Shown: in pieces, positions 34,090-45,544 of the stretch | How the letters are laid out: every line of letters starts with the position of its first letter | Position numbering within the stretch: the stretch's first letter is position 1 | Source of the DNA: Bedellia somnulentella | Taxonomy: Eukaryota; Arthropoda; Insecta; Lepidoptera; Bedelliidae | Reading direction: 5' to 3' | Assembly: GCA_963576735.1 (NCBI GenBank) | Contig: OY755173.1 | Location: forward strand, 13,796,873-13,860,872 | Length of the DNA stretch: 64,000 nucleotides | The notes under the pieces: generated by a model | Databases searched by the model: none | The model's input: only the letters and a program-made list of their open reading frames with translations | What the model was told of the DNA's origin: nothing | Translations under genes and position numbers: made by a program

Positions 34090-34640
34090 ACCAATTTAGC
34101 CGTCATCATGAGGAAAACTCCACGGGTAGAACACCCGCCTTTCGTGCAGTTAGGCAGGGGTTCAAACCCCGGGTCGAGCCTGTACTAATTTGTCTTTTCT
34201 AGATTATGGGTAGTTACAAAATAAAAACAATCATAAATAAAAAAAGGCTAATTTGTTATGGTTGTTAACGGTGAGTCAAACCATCGTGAGCAATCCCAAT
34301 TCCCACATGGCTAAGTTGTAGTTATTTATGTGACAATGTATTTGTACAAAAACGGCGATAGGCCCGTCCCCTATCAGGTCCAAGCAAAATGTGGGCACTC
34401 TGTACACCAGAAGGGCAAGCACGAGTGGTGTTTAAACTAGTTATCGCGTGCGATAAAACAGCAATCTCTTACGCACTTACTTAGTATCGTATACTGCCAT
34501 CTCATTCTAACCGTTATCGTGTCGATAAAATAGCGCTCGTGCTTGCCCTACAGGTGACAATATCACGCGATGTCCAGAAGTTAGCAACTCTGCTAACCTG
34601 CCTCTGCCTTCCCGGATATACGGTTTGAACGTTAAGTCTT
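34090..34640 (+). mobile_element. SINE-B copy with nested MITE
   Basis: The head keeps a good box B (GGGGTTCAAACCCC). The body matches the other copies up to CTCTGTACACCAG at 34,413, then resumes AGGTGACAATATCACG at 34,555 and ends GGATATACGGTTTGAACG. The interruption is the element at 34,414-34,553. A small insertion of ~20 bp also lies near 34,225-34,245. Confidence 0.8.
34414..34553 (+). mobile_element. AGCACGAG MITE, complete, nested in SINE-B
   Basis: About 140 bp with 14-bp perfect inverted termini AGGGCAAGCACGAG / CTCGTGCTTGCCCT. Comparison with uninterrupted SINE-B copies (19,376 and 36,700) shows the empty site ACACCAGGTGAC, so CAG was duplicated, a 3-bp TSD. This is the best copy for defining the family ends. 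The superfamily is not assigned. Confidence 0.8.
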
Positions 34641-34879
34641 TGAGTGTTGGAAAAGTAGCAAAGATAAAGCAGAAGATGTACATGTTGTAAACAACACGTG
34701 ATACATTATATCAACAGTGGTATTCGGACACTTTTACCCAAATCACGATTTGGAAGATAAGCTATCTAGCTCGATATCAAATCACATCCGATTCCATACA
34801 CACATACGTGAAAAACATCTAATATATCTAATATCATATTATCTTTGACACATATAATATTTGGTTAATTAAAATTACA

Positions 34880-35831
34880 ATTGTGTAGTGCCGGCTAAGA
34901 ATGTCGCTACCCCTTTCTACCCACGGGTGTCGTAAGAGGCGACTAAGGGTATCGGGGCTTTTTATTGGATTTTTGGGCGATGCGGTTGGAGACCCATCAC
35001 CAAAAACCTTTATTTTCCCGCCTTTTCCCCACTCAACTTCCAAGAGTGGCTTCTTCTTCTTCAAGTGCCTCTTCAATTCTGAAGGTTGGCCGTCAGCTTC
35101 TTGAACTCCTCTTTATTAGTAGCCAACCGAAACAGTTGTTCGACGGAGGTTATGCCGGTCCATTCCCGTATGTTCCGGAGCCATGATTTTCGCCGGCGCC
35201 CAGCACGTCTCTTTCCCTCAACTTTGCCCATCATGATCAGTTGGAGCAGTGAATATCTTTCGTGTCTGAACACATGCCCAAGGTATTCAATTTTGCGCTT
35301 TTTCACGATGGGCATCAATTTCCGGGACATATGAACACGCTGGAGCACGATCTCATTTCGAACTCTCTGTGTCCAACTAATGCGCAACATCCGACGGTAG
35401 CACCACATCTCGAATGCTTGTAAGCGTTTTGTGGTGTCATCTTTTAAAGTCCACGTTTCACAGCCATACAAGACAATTGGCCAAATGTAACACAACAGCA
35501 GCCTGACACGGAGCTTTATGTTCAATTTACGACAACACAGTACTCTGCGCATTTTGTTGAACGATGCTCGGGCAACTTCTATTCTGGTCTTGATCTCCTG
35601 GTCGGATGTCCAATCTTCGTTTACCCAAGCCCCAAGATATTTGTATTGTCGTACCCGCTCCAGTTGACTTTGGGCTACTGATATTACAGGGTTCAAATCC
35701 GGGTTTCTCGAGACAAGCATAAACTTGGACTTGCTGGTGTTGATAGACAGAGTGGCTGAGGAATTTATAATTCCTTGGCTCTGGCTACCCTTTCTAGGGA
35801 TTTATAGCCGTGAGTATATGTATGTATTTAC
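34880..35831 (+). mobile_element. SINE-A copy split by an RTE-1 insertion
   Basis: The left part (34,880-35,051) carries the head through CCAAGAGTGGCT; the right part (35,749-35,831) resumes AGAGTGGCTGAGG and ends with the tail. Outer TSD TTAATTAAAATYACA at 34,865-34,879 and 35,832-35,846. The right flank runs straight into an RTE-2 3' fragment. Confidence 0.9.
35052..35748 (-). pseudogene. RTE-clade LINE, 5'-truncated: reverse transcriptase C-terminal part (RTE-1)
   Basis: The minus strand keeps an unbroken frame of 215 codons from an internal Met (35,720) to a stop at 35,073; the frame is also open upstream to the truncation point, so that Met is not the true start. It encodes the region after the reverse transcriptase catalytic core in RTE-type non-LTR retrotransposons. 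Visible conserved segments are YKYLGAWVNED (about residue 26), IVLYGCETWTL (about 81), FEMWCYRRMLRISW (about 103), RKIEYLGHVFRHERY (about 142) and RRRKSWLRNIREWTG (about 175). The catalytic YADD motif and the endonuclease are missing. The 3' end is short and runs into (GAA)n, as is usual for RTE elements, instead of poly(A). AGAGTGGCT at 35,043-35,051 and 35,749-35,757 is the 9-bp TSD. The open frame without stops suggests a fairly recent insertion. It cannot move by itself. Confidence 0.9.
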
Positions 35832-35845
35832 TTAATTAAAATCAC

Positions 35846-36075
35846 ATTGGGGTAGGCAGAGACTATAGATTTCTTGCTTCTGTCACATTTTTCTCATACA
35901 TGCTCTTTTATTCTTTTCACTACGGACTTTGGCCTTCGTTATAACGTTTTCTATTTGGTTTTCAAACGACTTATGTGGCCATCCTCTACTAACAAAACCA
36001 TCCACATTGGCTATATATATCTCTTTTGCCACTTTACGTTCATCCATCCTCTCTGTGTGCCCAAACCACCTTAAA
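35846..36075 (-). mobile_element. RTE-2 3' region fragment
   Basis: Minus strand: CATTGGGGTAGGCAGAGACT, ACATGCTCTTTTATTCTT, TATTTGGTTTTC and CATCCACATTGGCTATATAT. It includes the end of the coding region but is too decayed to read. Its tail end is interrupted by the SINE-A insertion on the left. Confidence 0.65.
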
Positions 36076-36310
36076 CATCATATATATTTACATTTCATCA
36101 ATAGATGAGTTATTTAAAATGTATTTCAAAGGTTGTCTGGAAGAGATCGCTTTTAGCGATAAGACCACCGATTGTACATCACTGTAAACTGTATGATAAT
36201 TTCTTTTGTAAATTTGTGTTTGATGTACAATAAAGAGTTATTCTATTCTATTTCATAAAGTGTTAAAAAATCGTATTTTAGGAAATCTTTAAACTATCTA
36301 CCTACCTAAC

Positions 36311-36452
36311 TATACTGACTAAAAAGGGTAGTCAGAGCTTCAGAATTATGCATTCTTTTGCCACTTTGAGGAGTTAAGTGAGAAACGGTTGTAAATAAAG
36401 GTAACTGGTGTTCAAAAATGACATAAAAAGCCACTAAACCCTTAATCGTCTT
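36311..36452 (-). mobile_element. Decayed SINE-A copy
   Basis: AAAAAGGGTAGTCAGAGCTTCAG, TTGTAAATAAAGGTAACTGG and AAAGCCACTAAACCCTTAATCG at low identity. Confidence 0.5.
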
Positions 36453-36584
36453 TATATTAAATATTTAAACTATCTTAAGTTAAGTTAGCGAAGCAGACCT
36501 TTAACAATAGTTGTGCTCGCAGCATTGACTGCGAAAAACTTTCGTCTTCGACATACACCTAATTTTCCATAAAAATTGCAATAA

Positions 36585-36608
36585 TGTGTATATATATATA
36601 TATATATA
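36585..36608. repeat. (TA)n microsatellite
   Basis: About 11 TA units after TGTG, in AT-rich DNA. Confidence 0.9.
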
Positions 36609-36699
36609 GAATTATGTATTTTATTTTTTGCTGGATTCAAAGGATCTTAACAATTCGAATTGCTTGTCAAATTTCATTTTAATCCTTTTAGTTTTAAAC

Positions 36700-37071
36700 A
36701 TAACATAACATAACATAAACGTTCACGCCGAATATCCCCGAAGGGGTTGGCAGAGGTACTAATACTTCTAAACATCACGTGACTTTGTCACCTGGTGTTC
36801 AGAGTACCCACGTTTTGCATGGACAGTATACTCACGTGATAGGGGGCAGGCCTATCGCCGTTTTTGTACGAATACACTGTCACATGACTAAGTACAACTC
36901 AGCCATGTGGGTTTCCTCACGATGTTTTCCCTCACCGTTAACAACCATGATAAATTAACCACACATATGTCTTTAGAAAAGAGAAATTGGTGTAGGCCCG
37001 ACCCAGGATTTGAACACTAGTCGTTTGCACGATAACCGAGTGTTCTACCCACTGGGCTATCACGGTCGCTG
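36700..37071 (-). mobile_element. SINE-B, full length, 12-bp TSD
   Basis: Tail (ATAAC)n on plus at 36,700, 3' end AAACGTTCACGCCGAATATC, and head near 37,070. TTAGTTTTAAAC at 36,688-36,699 and 37,072-37,083 is the duplication. With 8,208-8,580 it defines the family consensus (~372 bp). Confidence 0.9.
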
Positions 37072-37124
37072 TTAGTTTTAAACCTGATTTCGTAGCACAC
37101 AAACAGAGCTTCTTTCACAATTAT

Positions 37125-37437
37125 CATTCCTCACAGCCCATATATGTCCCCACCAAAGGGCTCGAGTTACCCTGTGCAGGGTGATTTGGCCTTAGTCCAC
37201 CACGCTGGCCAAATACGGGTTGGCAGACTTACGACCACTACCGTGATAGTAGCCGGGACCGACGGCTTAACGTGCCCCACGAAGCACGGAATCATCTTAA
37301 TTTTCGGATAATCAGGTGTTTCAAGCCTGCAATATCCTTCCAAACTGGGTTAAATTTTACAAATTAAATTTGTAAAGTAACCCGAGACCTCCGTACTTGC
37401 AAACAAGCGCTTAACAGCGAGACCACAGTTATCATAT
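37125..37437 (-). mobile_element. SINE-C, longest copy
   Basis: Minus strand: head GTGGTCTCGCTGTTAAGCG with a GGTCTCGGGTTACTT box B-like segment, then GCACGTTAAGCCGTCGGTCC, GGCCAGCGTGGTGGACTAAG and the 3' end GGGGACATATATGGGCTG. I recognise this as a common lepidopteran interspersed repeat; the SINE reading rests on the tRNA-like head. It lies 53 bp from SINE-B. Confidence 0.6.
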
Positions 37438-37766
37438 TAGCAAGAATATGAAATAACACACATTTACAGGATGGATCTCAAGAAGGAATCACACTTATAT
37501 TATTTCAAAAAAGATTAAAAAGTCGGAAATGTAGGCGTGTCTTACATTGATAGATATGGAGCTAAAAAAGAAAGCCAGACTACATGGAGTGCATTGACAT
37601 GTCACCGTCGCAACGCATACAGTAAAAATACCCATTCGAAAAGTCCTCGGCGCCGCGACACAAAAAAGTATTAGTTTCGGTTCAACACCGACTAAATCAA
37701 CGTGATTAACACGCAGCTACACAGAAAAGACGAGAAGCGATACATTTGAAAGATTTAGACAACTGG

Positions 37767-37905
37767 AGGCCTAGTACGAGCAATATTTTATCGTCATGAT
37801 ATCGGTTAGCATGAGATGACAGTATACGAAACTAAACGAAAAGATGGCTGTTTTATACCACGCGATATCTAGTCAAAAGGTCTCTCGTACTAGCTATGCT
37901 GATTA
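37767..37905. mobile_element. AGCACGAG MITE, solo copy
   Basis: GGCCTAGTACGAGCAATATT at the left, GCATGAGATGACAGTATACG inside, and TCTCGTACTAGCTAT at the right. ACTAAACGAAAAG shows a deletion compared with other copies. Confidence 0.65.
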
Positions 37906-38377
37906 CGAGCACGAGGTAAAGATTCGTAATGCTATTTTCGGATTTGAATTCATATCTTATCGAGATATTAAAAATACAATAACAAATATGTCTCAGGAGT
38001 GTGATAGAACTCTTTAAATTCGCCACGTTCATTCAATTGACATATGAAACAGCCGTTTGATTCGTGACGCATACTTATTATTCTTATTTAATTAGGTGTG
38101 TTACATTCTTGTACATAATAACACTGTCGTCAAATATAAAGCACCTGTCTTTAGCCTGCCATCTGTCTTTGATCAAAGTGATAATCCTAGTACGTATTTT
38201 TAATTAGAAATCAAAATTACCGAAGTAGGTAGAGACAATCTGACATGTAATTTATAAGCGCAGTCAATTACATTCCAATCTTATATATTAATCCAATCAT
38301 CATATCCAATCAATAATCGATTACTTTTGGATTATTATCTATTTCATATCTCCAATGGGCAGAAATGACAACAAAAT

Positions 38378-38720
38378 AAAGAAAGAAAGAAAGAAAGAAA
38401 GAAGAGACATTTATTCACATTTGAATTACTAAATAAATACCATACAGTTTACTTAAACATTAAAATAATTAATAAAAAGACATTAAAAACAAGTGATAGA
38501 GAAAATTATAAATTTAACAAATGTGAAAAGGTCCTGCCTCAGCTTATTGATGTGTGTAGAACACACAACACTGATTTTCAGTCAGGACCCATTTGGAGTG
38601 ACACACAAATTAACAATAATGGGTGTTATAATGGTTCCCGGTTAATATTTCACAGCCAATGTTAATCCTGAGCTGGCAATATTCATAAATTTTACCCTTT
38701 TATTATCCCAAAAGTATTTA
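38378..38720 (-). mobile_element. Probable LINE 3' UTR with (CTTT)n tail
   Basis: (GAAA)n on plus at 38,378-38,402 is followed by GAGACATTTATTCACATTTG and ~300 bp of non-coding sequence. On the minus strand this is a GAATAAATGTCTC end followed by (CTTT)n, a common style of lepidopteran LINE 3' end. A similar end is at 58,757. Confidence 0.4.
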
Positions 38721-38724
38721 CATG

Positions 38725-39975
38725 CATCTACTTCCATCAAAACTTACAATTTAACAATATGTATGTTTTCTTCGTTTCTTGTTCCTGTGTTTCGTCGCAC
38801 CAGGCGACATCCCGTCGCCTCATAAGTCGCTCATGTCGCGTGTGTCAGGTTTCTATTTCAAATAGGCGCCTCCTAACAAATGTATCACACCTTGTCCCGT
38901 TCTGGAGTCACGACTGAAATATTCTTTCAGCTTCATTACACTTTACGGACATGTGGCTTTCACAATCCCTGTCACATGATCAAACAGAATTGTGTGTTAA
39001 CTCTATTTGTTATTGGCGGTTTGTTTTTGGTTAGCGAGGTTTTTGATATTAAATGAGATAAGAAAAAGTGCCTATTTATAGCGTTTCTAAATATGATTTG
39101 GTCATGTTCATGGGAGCGAAGTTCCATTTACCCCAACTTTTTTATTTCGTATGTTACCAAACTCTTCCAAAAGTGTACATCTGTCCTCAACGTACAACCA
39201 AAGGTTAGTTGGACCAGGTTGTGACGGAGAGAATTTTCGAATAAATGTTACCATTGAGGAATGATCACCCTTTAAAGTTTCCCATGTAAGTCTATGGGAA
39301 TCTGTTGGAAATTAATCTGTTATCTCTTTAACACGTTGACCGACATGACGGACACCATATGCCTGACGACGACGGTGCAGTTTCCCCAGAGGCCAAGCAC
39401 TGCATTAGTAGCAGAAGTGGTGTGGTTTAACATCACTTTTTAATTTTGTAAAATCAAGTTCATTGAAGAGCATTGCCAAGGCTTTCAAAATAAGTTTACA
39501 TGGAATTTACTCAGAAGATTCCTCAATCTGCTTAGATACTCTATAGTTTCAGTACCATGCACATTTATATTTAATCACAGCATTGAAAATTCTCATAAAT
39601 GAATGAACTTTACTGTACGAATTTATGTGGTTTTCATACGATTAGTTTTTTTTCACGTTTTACAGAATTGAAATATACTCGTACGCTTGTTAATCTGTCA
39701 TTCAAAATAGACATTTATTGAGCTGTAATTTATGTTTATTTATTTATTTATTCACATGATTTTTAAAACAATACCAATTTTTATGTTAACCTAACAATAA
39801 CCTTTAGGTTCATTTTACGAAATGTCGGAAACTCCACTTTGCAGTTATCGATTTAGAACAGTTTATTTTTTAATTTAATGTTATTAAGTTGACATTGATA
39901 TTTGATTACTGACTTATACACAGGCATACTATATATCACAATATATAATACTATATAGATATAGGTACTATTGCT
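38725..39975. other. Largely unique sequence, no gene recognised
   Basis: Less AT-rich than average near 38,770-38,960 and 39,330-39,420. No exon with both splice sites was found. A short (TTTA)n run occurs at ~39,737-39,755. Confidence 0.35.
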
Positions 39976-39982
39976 GTATATT

Positions 39983-40173
39983 ATGGCTTAGTATAGCGCT
40001 ACCCTACCATGGGTGATCGTAAGTGGCGACTAAGGGTATCCAGGCGTTAAAGAGATTTTTGGGTGATGCCAAAAATTTTCCCTACTTAACTTCCAAAAGT
40101 GGCTTAAGATTTTTCTGGTACTGAACTCTGTATAACACTTTTATGGGTTTTTAGCCGTGAGAATACGTATTTG
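39983..40173 (+). mobile_element. Decayed SINE-A copy
   Basis: GTGATCGTAAGTGGCGACTAAGGG, GATTTTTGGGTGATGCC and TTTTTAGCCGTGAGAATACG remain. A large part of the middle is deleted. Confidence 0.65.
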
Positions 40174-41254
40174 TGTACTTAAGTAATGCAGTTATAAAGG
40201 AAAAACACAAAGATTGACTACTTTATGCTTTAGAGTTTTTAGGTTGTTTTTTTGCTTATTATTTAATACTTTTATCTGTATCAATATTTTCTTCCACTAA
40301 ACTAAGAATTTTTGTATCATAATAATGTCGTGTATTCAATCTCATTATTTTTAATTCACAGATCTAAAATCTCGGATTAAGAAAACAATTATATCTCGTT
40401 TTTCTTTGCTTAGGGTGTGAACTTTGTCTTCTATGTAAGACCAACACGAGTAAGCGTTTATATAATTTCAACTTTCTTAAATAAAATATATATTTTATTT
40501 TGTTATTAAATATTGAGAAAGTAATATTTTATTACATCAAAAAATCCAACCGCGACTTTAATTTTATAACATTGATTTCCTCAATGTAGAGTCAACTCTA
40601 TTCTTGAAAAGAGTTCAATGAAATCGGTTATACTTTGAAGTTAAAAACCACAGTATAGTATAGTGTCGTGTCAATACTTACTATGGAGATTTTCTCATAT
40701 AAAACTTATAAAAAATACTCTTCTTGATAGGTTAAAATTACCAAGAAGTTATATGAAAACATTAAGTTAGAGAAAAGGGTATATGGAAACTGTCTAAGTT
40801 TCTGTTTTAAAGTTAAAAACTCTACATCCTTTCTTTGATATATATTTTGTATCATTAAAAAGTTTTAATAACATTTTATTATAGAGTTGGAGTTTGTGTA
40901 TACATTTTAAAGTCACATAAATTTATCAAATTTATTAACTGTTTGAAGTCAAATATGGTATTCCACGATTTGTATGTAGAATTAATCAAAAACATTCAGT
41001 TTCGTTTGTATTAAATTTTCATCATGAAACTTAACGTACTCTACATCAGATTTATATTACAACGCCGATCGACTCTATGTTAGTTGAACCAAGATCAACT
41101 GTGTTTGTCGAAAATACATGTAGGCGCTACATGTGAATAAGCTATCTATAGGTTACTGAGCCGCGATTAATACTGTGTCTTATTTCACTCTTACTGACCT
41201 AAGCATGCGTTAGAGTGAGACAGATACATCAGCGGGGGGAAGCACACACGAAAT

Positions 41255-41289
41255 GATATAAGCATGTCAGACTAAACGCAAATTCAGTT
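41255..41289 (+). promoter_or_regulatory. Candidate core promoter: TATA-like box and initiator
   Basis: GATATAAG at 41,255-41,262 lies about 30 bp upstream of an arthropod-type initiator TTCAGTT (A at 41,286). The spacing is what is expected of a Pol II core promoter. It stands in a low-repeat region 410 bp upstream of the candidate start codon at 41,696, leaving a plausible 5' leader. The start site is inferred. Confidence 0.4.
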
Positions 41290-41695
41290 GAGAAGAAGTA
41301 TACGCGGTAACGTTACGTGTCGGACACTTCGATAGTAAACAAAAGCGAATGACAATCGTGAAATAGTTAGTAAAAGTGAATTGATTTAGTTACTTCAAGT
41401 GTATTTTCACTGGTTCATCCAGTAGAGGAAGAAATATAATTATACATTAACGGTGACGTGGAACGTAAGACGCTAACAAGGATTTAAAATTATTACGACG
41501 GATAAAGACAACCGGACAAGAAATTTCGTGGTGATTATCTGTAGAGACCAAAGAAAAGATCGCGGTCTTTACCTCCCCTTTAACTCAACATACTAAAACT
41601 CTGATAGTGCACGTGATTTAGAAGTTTCTAGAAAACATGAGAAATATTTAAAAAGTTGCCGGTTTATATATTTTATGAGATAGAGTCACTGAATT

Positions 41696-41779
41696 ATGGT
41701 TGTCAACAAAGTTGACAATATGGCCTCTTATTCGACTTACCAATCCGCAGGGAGGCCTAAGATATTTTTCCCAAAGAAG
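41696..41779 (+). CDS. Candidate first coding exon of an unidentified gene
   Basis: ATG at 41,696 (A at -3, G at +4), with an in-frame stop 6 bp upstream, opens 28 codons ending AAG before GTGAGT at 41,780-41,785, a consensus donor in phase 0. A second in-frame ATG at 41,720 also has good context; between them lies a perfect 8-bp hairpin, TTGTCAACAAAGTTGACAA. The peptide begins MVVNKVDNMASYSTY and ends GRPKIFFPKK, hydrophilic and basic. The exon at 45,488 has phase 0 on both sides and continues the frame. A core promoter candidate lies ~410 bp upstream, and the region is almost free of repeats. I do not recognise the family. A short polar N-terminus before an internal domain is possible, but that is speculation. 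Confidence 0.5.
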
Positions 41780-41785
41780 GTGAGT

Positions 41786-44700
41786 TTTAGCCAAAAGTTT
41801 TGTAACGGCTCAATATTTGTATAATAACGAATATTGTGGCGCGCCTTAATTCTTTGGAAACAGGTTATAGACCATATTATTACAACCACATACTTTATTC
41901 ATGATAAACTATTGGAAAGCTTGATAGGCGAAAACAAAATTATAAATATAGTTTTCTTCTTAATAATGAGATTATTAAAAATATATAATGCTTCATTTCT
42001 AAACTCTACAAATAAAAACGTTAAAAGTAAATATGTCAAAATTTCAAATGTAAGCTAATCTAAGTCATGATTACAAGATTATGATTTAATTTAGTAACAA
42101 TTATGCAACGTTGGCGAAAACTATGAATGTACCTGGATTTAAAAAAAATAGGTACTAATAATCAAGCAACAATGTCAAAATATATGAAAATACCTCGACT
42201 TAAATATTTGCATCAGTTGAAGAAGTGCACTTACACTATGTCTATAATTAGTATTTTGTAAATAAGTAATTAAAGGACACATGCACAAAAACAACTGTTA
42301 CGCTAATAAATATAAAATTGCGCGACCCAGTCAACCCTGCCAGTGTCACTCAAGGATGACACTTTGAGAAATCGCCAGTATCGGATTTTCCCCGATCAGT
42401 AAACGCTTTGTATTTGTAGTATCAAAAATCCCCATTCGCATTCAGCATCCGTCAACAGAAACACCGAACACAAGGTCCTATCCACATAGTGACCTACAAA
42501 ACATACAACCAATCTTATTCTCCGTAGTTGCAATTGCAATGATCAAGCACACGGGTTAAAGGGTGCAAACAACTATGCAATATCGTAATCACACGATCAC
42601 ATAATTTCATGCTCTAATGTAAACAAAATAAGGTTTTAAATTGATGTTGTAATACCTTCCTTTGATTATGCCGAAGACTGATAAGCGTGCTCCTTAGCCC
42701 TTGGCGGATAGTTGATAGTTTATAGTTGCACATTAAACTGTGCAGCTACACCATTTATGGCACTAACTACTATTAATCGTGTACAAAATAGGTCATGGCT
42801 GTTGTCTACATGTTCACTAATGGCGATAGAAATCGAGATCTTTATATATTCCTTAAACGACGAAATAAAGTTGAAGAAATTAAATATTGTGTTTGATGGA
42901 CAAATATTCTCAAAATTACATTTCAATTCATTTAAATTCCCTGAGCAACACCGAGATATAGTAAAGAAGTCCTACTTTTAAGGTCATCACAAGGTTGCAA
43001 CCGTACAATGATGAACTAGAAAATGTATTACGAAAAATCTACGATTATGTGAAAATTTTATCATTAAAATTTGATTAGCGATTTCAACTTTTGAATTGGA
43101 CATGGTTATCAGTACTTCACATAGTATGACGGCGACTACGACCACTATCGCAGAATTAGACAAGAAGGAAGAGATAACACACCTATAATTATGTATTGTT
43201 AATATCAAGGTACAACACAAATTACATAGAACATGGTTCATTCAGAGCTCACGTGTACTGTGTTGTTTATATACACGTTGCGATATTTATTTACAACTAT
43301 CGTGTCAAAATAATTTGATAACATTATTAACCCACAAGCTATTTTAGAAGAATTGGAGTAGGCAGAGACTTTCGATAACAATTTCGAACGATCCAGGACA
43401 ACTGCTTTGTAATTTAATCAGCATTTCAAAATATGCAACAGCTTTTTATGCAAAGCATTTAAAAGTCCAATAGTTATCTCCTAAACAAAACGCGTATTAT
43501 CTGTCGTCAATGGTAGTAAGTATGACACACCATTCAACAATGGCAAGCGCCAAGGAACCAGGTATATTGCTCGTACTCAAGGGGTTTCCTGTGAATGGAG
43601 GCGCGCATTCTCAACATGCCTCGCTGGCCGGACCCCTGACACAATAAACGGCAGCATTATGAAACATGGAATGCAGTCGGGCTCGGGAATGACCAGTTCA
43701 ACACGCAATGAGACGCAAAAAACATGAACCCCAATTACACTTGCACTCAGATTCACCAACAATTTTAGTCGCAATTCGGCTGTGCAATATATATATGATT
43801 GTTGGGAGTCTTTGATAATATTTCCTCTGGTTTATTTCCAATTTATTGGATGTTTTTTATTTATGTAATTTAGATGATTAATTAAATAAATTTTTATAAT
43901 TTGTCGTAATTATCAACACCTTCCATCATAGAAATAATCATTTCTTAGCAACAACAACACGGCAACTTAATTTCTCGACATCAAGTAACCAAATAATACA
44001 AAAAAACGCGCAAGTCAACTATAAAGTAGCAAGTCTTTCCTCCAGGATCTCACCGAAAATAGCATTTCCGTTCGGACTTGCGCTCTAAGTAGGAAATGGC
44101 TGAACACTCTTCCGCTCGCCTACGTACTGTCGCCGCACAATGTACCGACCAACCATCGCAGATAACTAATTGACGTCAAAGATTTGCATCCGTAATCCAC
44201 ACACATTTGTCAATTATTACATTTATCGCACTTGAGTAAGCAGAAATTGTTTAAAACGAGTTCATGAAGTAGGCTGCAGAAACTGATTGCCTTGACAGTT
44301 TTTTGATACATTCAATTTGATGGTGGTATCACCTGCCGAGAGTTCATTTTTCCTACGAGATAAACAGCATAATTTTATTATTTTTATTTCCGCTAATTAA
44401 ATTGGCATAGCTTAATTATGCGAAAACTCAACATATCCGGATGGTTGATTTGATATTTCTTTTTGAGTAAAATTTAATTAATCAGCGGGGACATACACAT
44501 GTTAATTTTGATGATACTATGTACCTATAGATACCAAATATAGTAGAAAATCATAAAAAGTAGAAAAAAAAAGATGGCTCCAAGCTGCAAGTAGTAGGTA
44601 GGAAATCTTCATTACTTATTTTGCTCTTAGTTTTCTACCATGTATTTTGATTATCCAAGTGCCAATATTATTCAAAAAGGCTAATACTACTAACTATTAT

Positions 44701-45180
44701 TATAACTCACAAAACTTGGTCGGCAAACCTACAACGATGGTGCCCGCAATCCGATGATTTGCTAATCATTTTTATGTCAAGCAAACGTGAAATTTCGTGA
44801 TATGAAAACTGATTAAGAAAACAGTGTGACGGCAGGTAAACGAACCAAGACAATGACTCACAAACAAATCAATGAGTCATAATTTGAACTGATTAATTTT
44901 GTATGCGTTTACCCGTGATGTAAGAAATAGATCCGGTCGGAAAATGTATTACGGGTTTCGTACTGGTAGTTTAAATTCGAAAAGGATTTTTTTTCAATAT
45001 ATTCTTACAAGTTTCGGGCTCGTTATGATTTATTTATTAAGACAGATAAACCACTGGGCAGCCCTTTTTTTGTTTATGACGTACAGCATTTAGCAATCCT
45101 GAATAATGTCGCTTTCTGATTGTTATAGTGACCGGTTCAGTATTTCCGAAAAATAGCTCTTAGAAGCAAACGAAGTTACA
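41786..45180. other. Probable first intron, low repeat content
   Basis: Lies between the two in-frame candidate exons. The only repeat seen is a weak RTE-2 3' scrap at 43,343-43,400 (GGAGTAGGCAGAGACTTTCG, ACGATCCAGGACAA). Two opposed frames at 42,712-42,981 lack splice signals and a domain. A TGACGTCA palindrome occurs near 44,172. Confidence 0.4.
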
Positions 45181-45185
45181 AGCTT

Positions 45186-45432
45186 TACATATACATACAT
45201 ACATAAATTCATACTAATACTCACTCCCAAAAATGGGTAGTGAAGCTCTGGGCTTCAGCGCTAGAAACTCCTCGGCCACGTTTGGCAGTTGAAAGTAGAC
45301 ATTATGGTGGAAATAAAGTATCGTTGGTGATGCGTCTCTAACTGTATCGCCCAAAAACAACTTAGAAAGTACCATACCCTTAGTCGCCGCTTACGACACC
45401 CGGAGACATTCTAAGCCACCACTACACGGCTA
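45186..45432 (-). mobile_element. SINE-A copy, full length but diverged
   Basis: Minus strand, GATAG variant (AAAGTATCGTTGGTGATGCG). The tail includes an extra CATAAATTCATACTAATACTC. It ends only ~55 bp before the acceptor of the next candidate exon, so it sits in the intron. Confidence 0.75.
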
Positions 45433-45487
45433 TCAAGTAAGTAACTAACCTTTCAGCGAAACTTCATATGTTTTTTTTTTGTTGCAG

Positions 45488-45544
45488 GTACGTTCAGAAG
45501 AGTCTCTTCTAGAACCTGAAAAATCATCTAAATTTTCGCGATGG
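45488..45544 (+). CDS. Candidate second coding exon, in frame with 41,696-41,779
   Basis: A T-rich tract and TTGCAG at 45,482-45,487 form a strong 3' splice site; GTATGT at 45,545-45,550 is a good donor. The 57-bp exon is open only as needed: in phase 0 it reads 19 codons, VRSEESLLEPEKSSKFSRW, which follow the phase-0 end of the first exon. Both joins fall between codons. The sequence is acidic then basic. It may lie ahead of a membrane domain, as in some sugar transporters, but nothing in it proves that. The next exon was not identified in the remaining 18 kb, so the gene may continue past the window or through small exons missed here. Confidence 0.5.

Noticed and set aside
34834..35186. Several 60-80 codon frames on both strands near 35 kb
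   Set aside because: They read SINE-A or the wrong strand of RTE-1; similar frames appear in SINE-A copies elsewhere (for example 21,677-21,877).
42712..42981. Opposed frames of 89 and 68 codons in the presumed intron
   Set aside because: They overlap each other, lack splice signals in suitable phase and show no domain.
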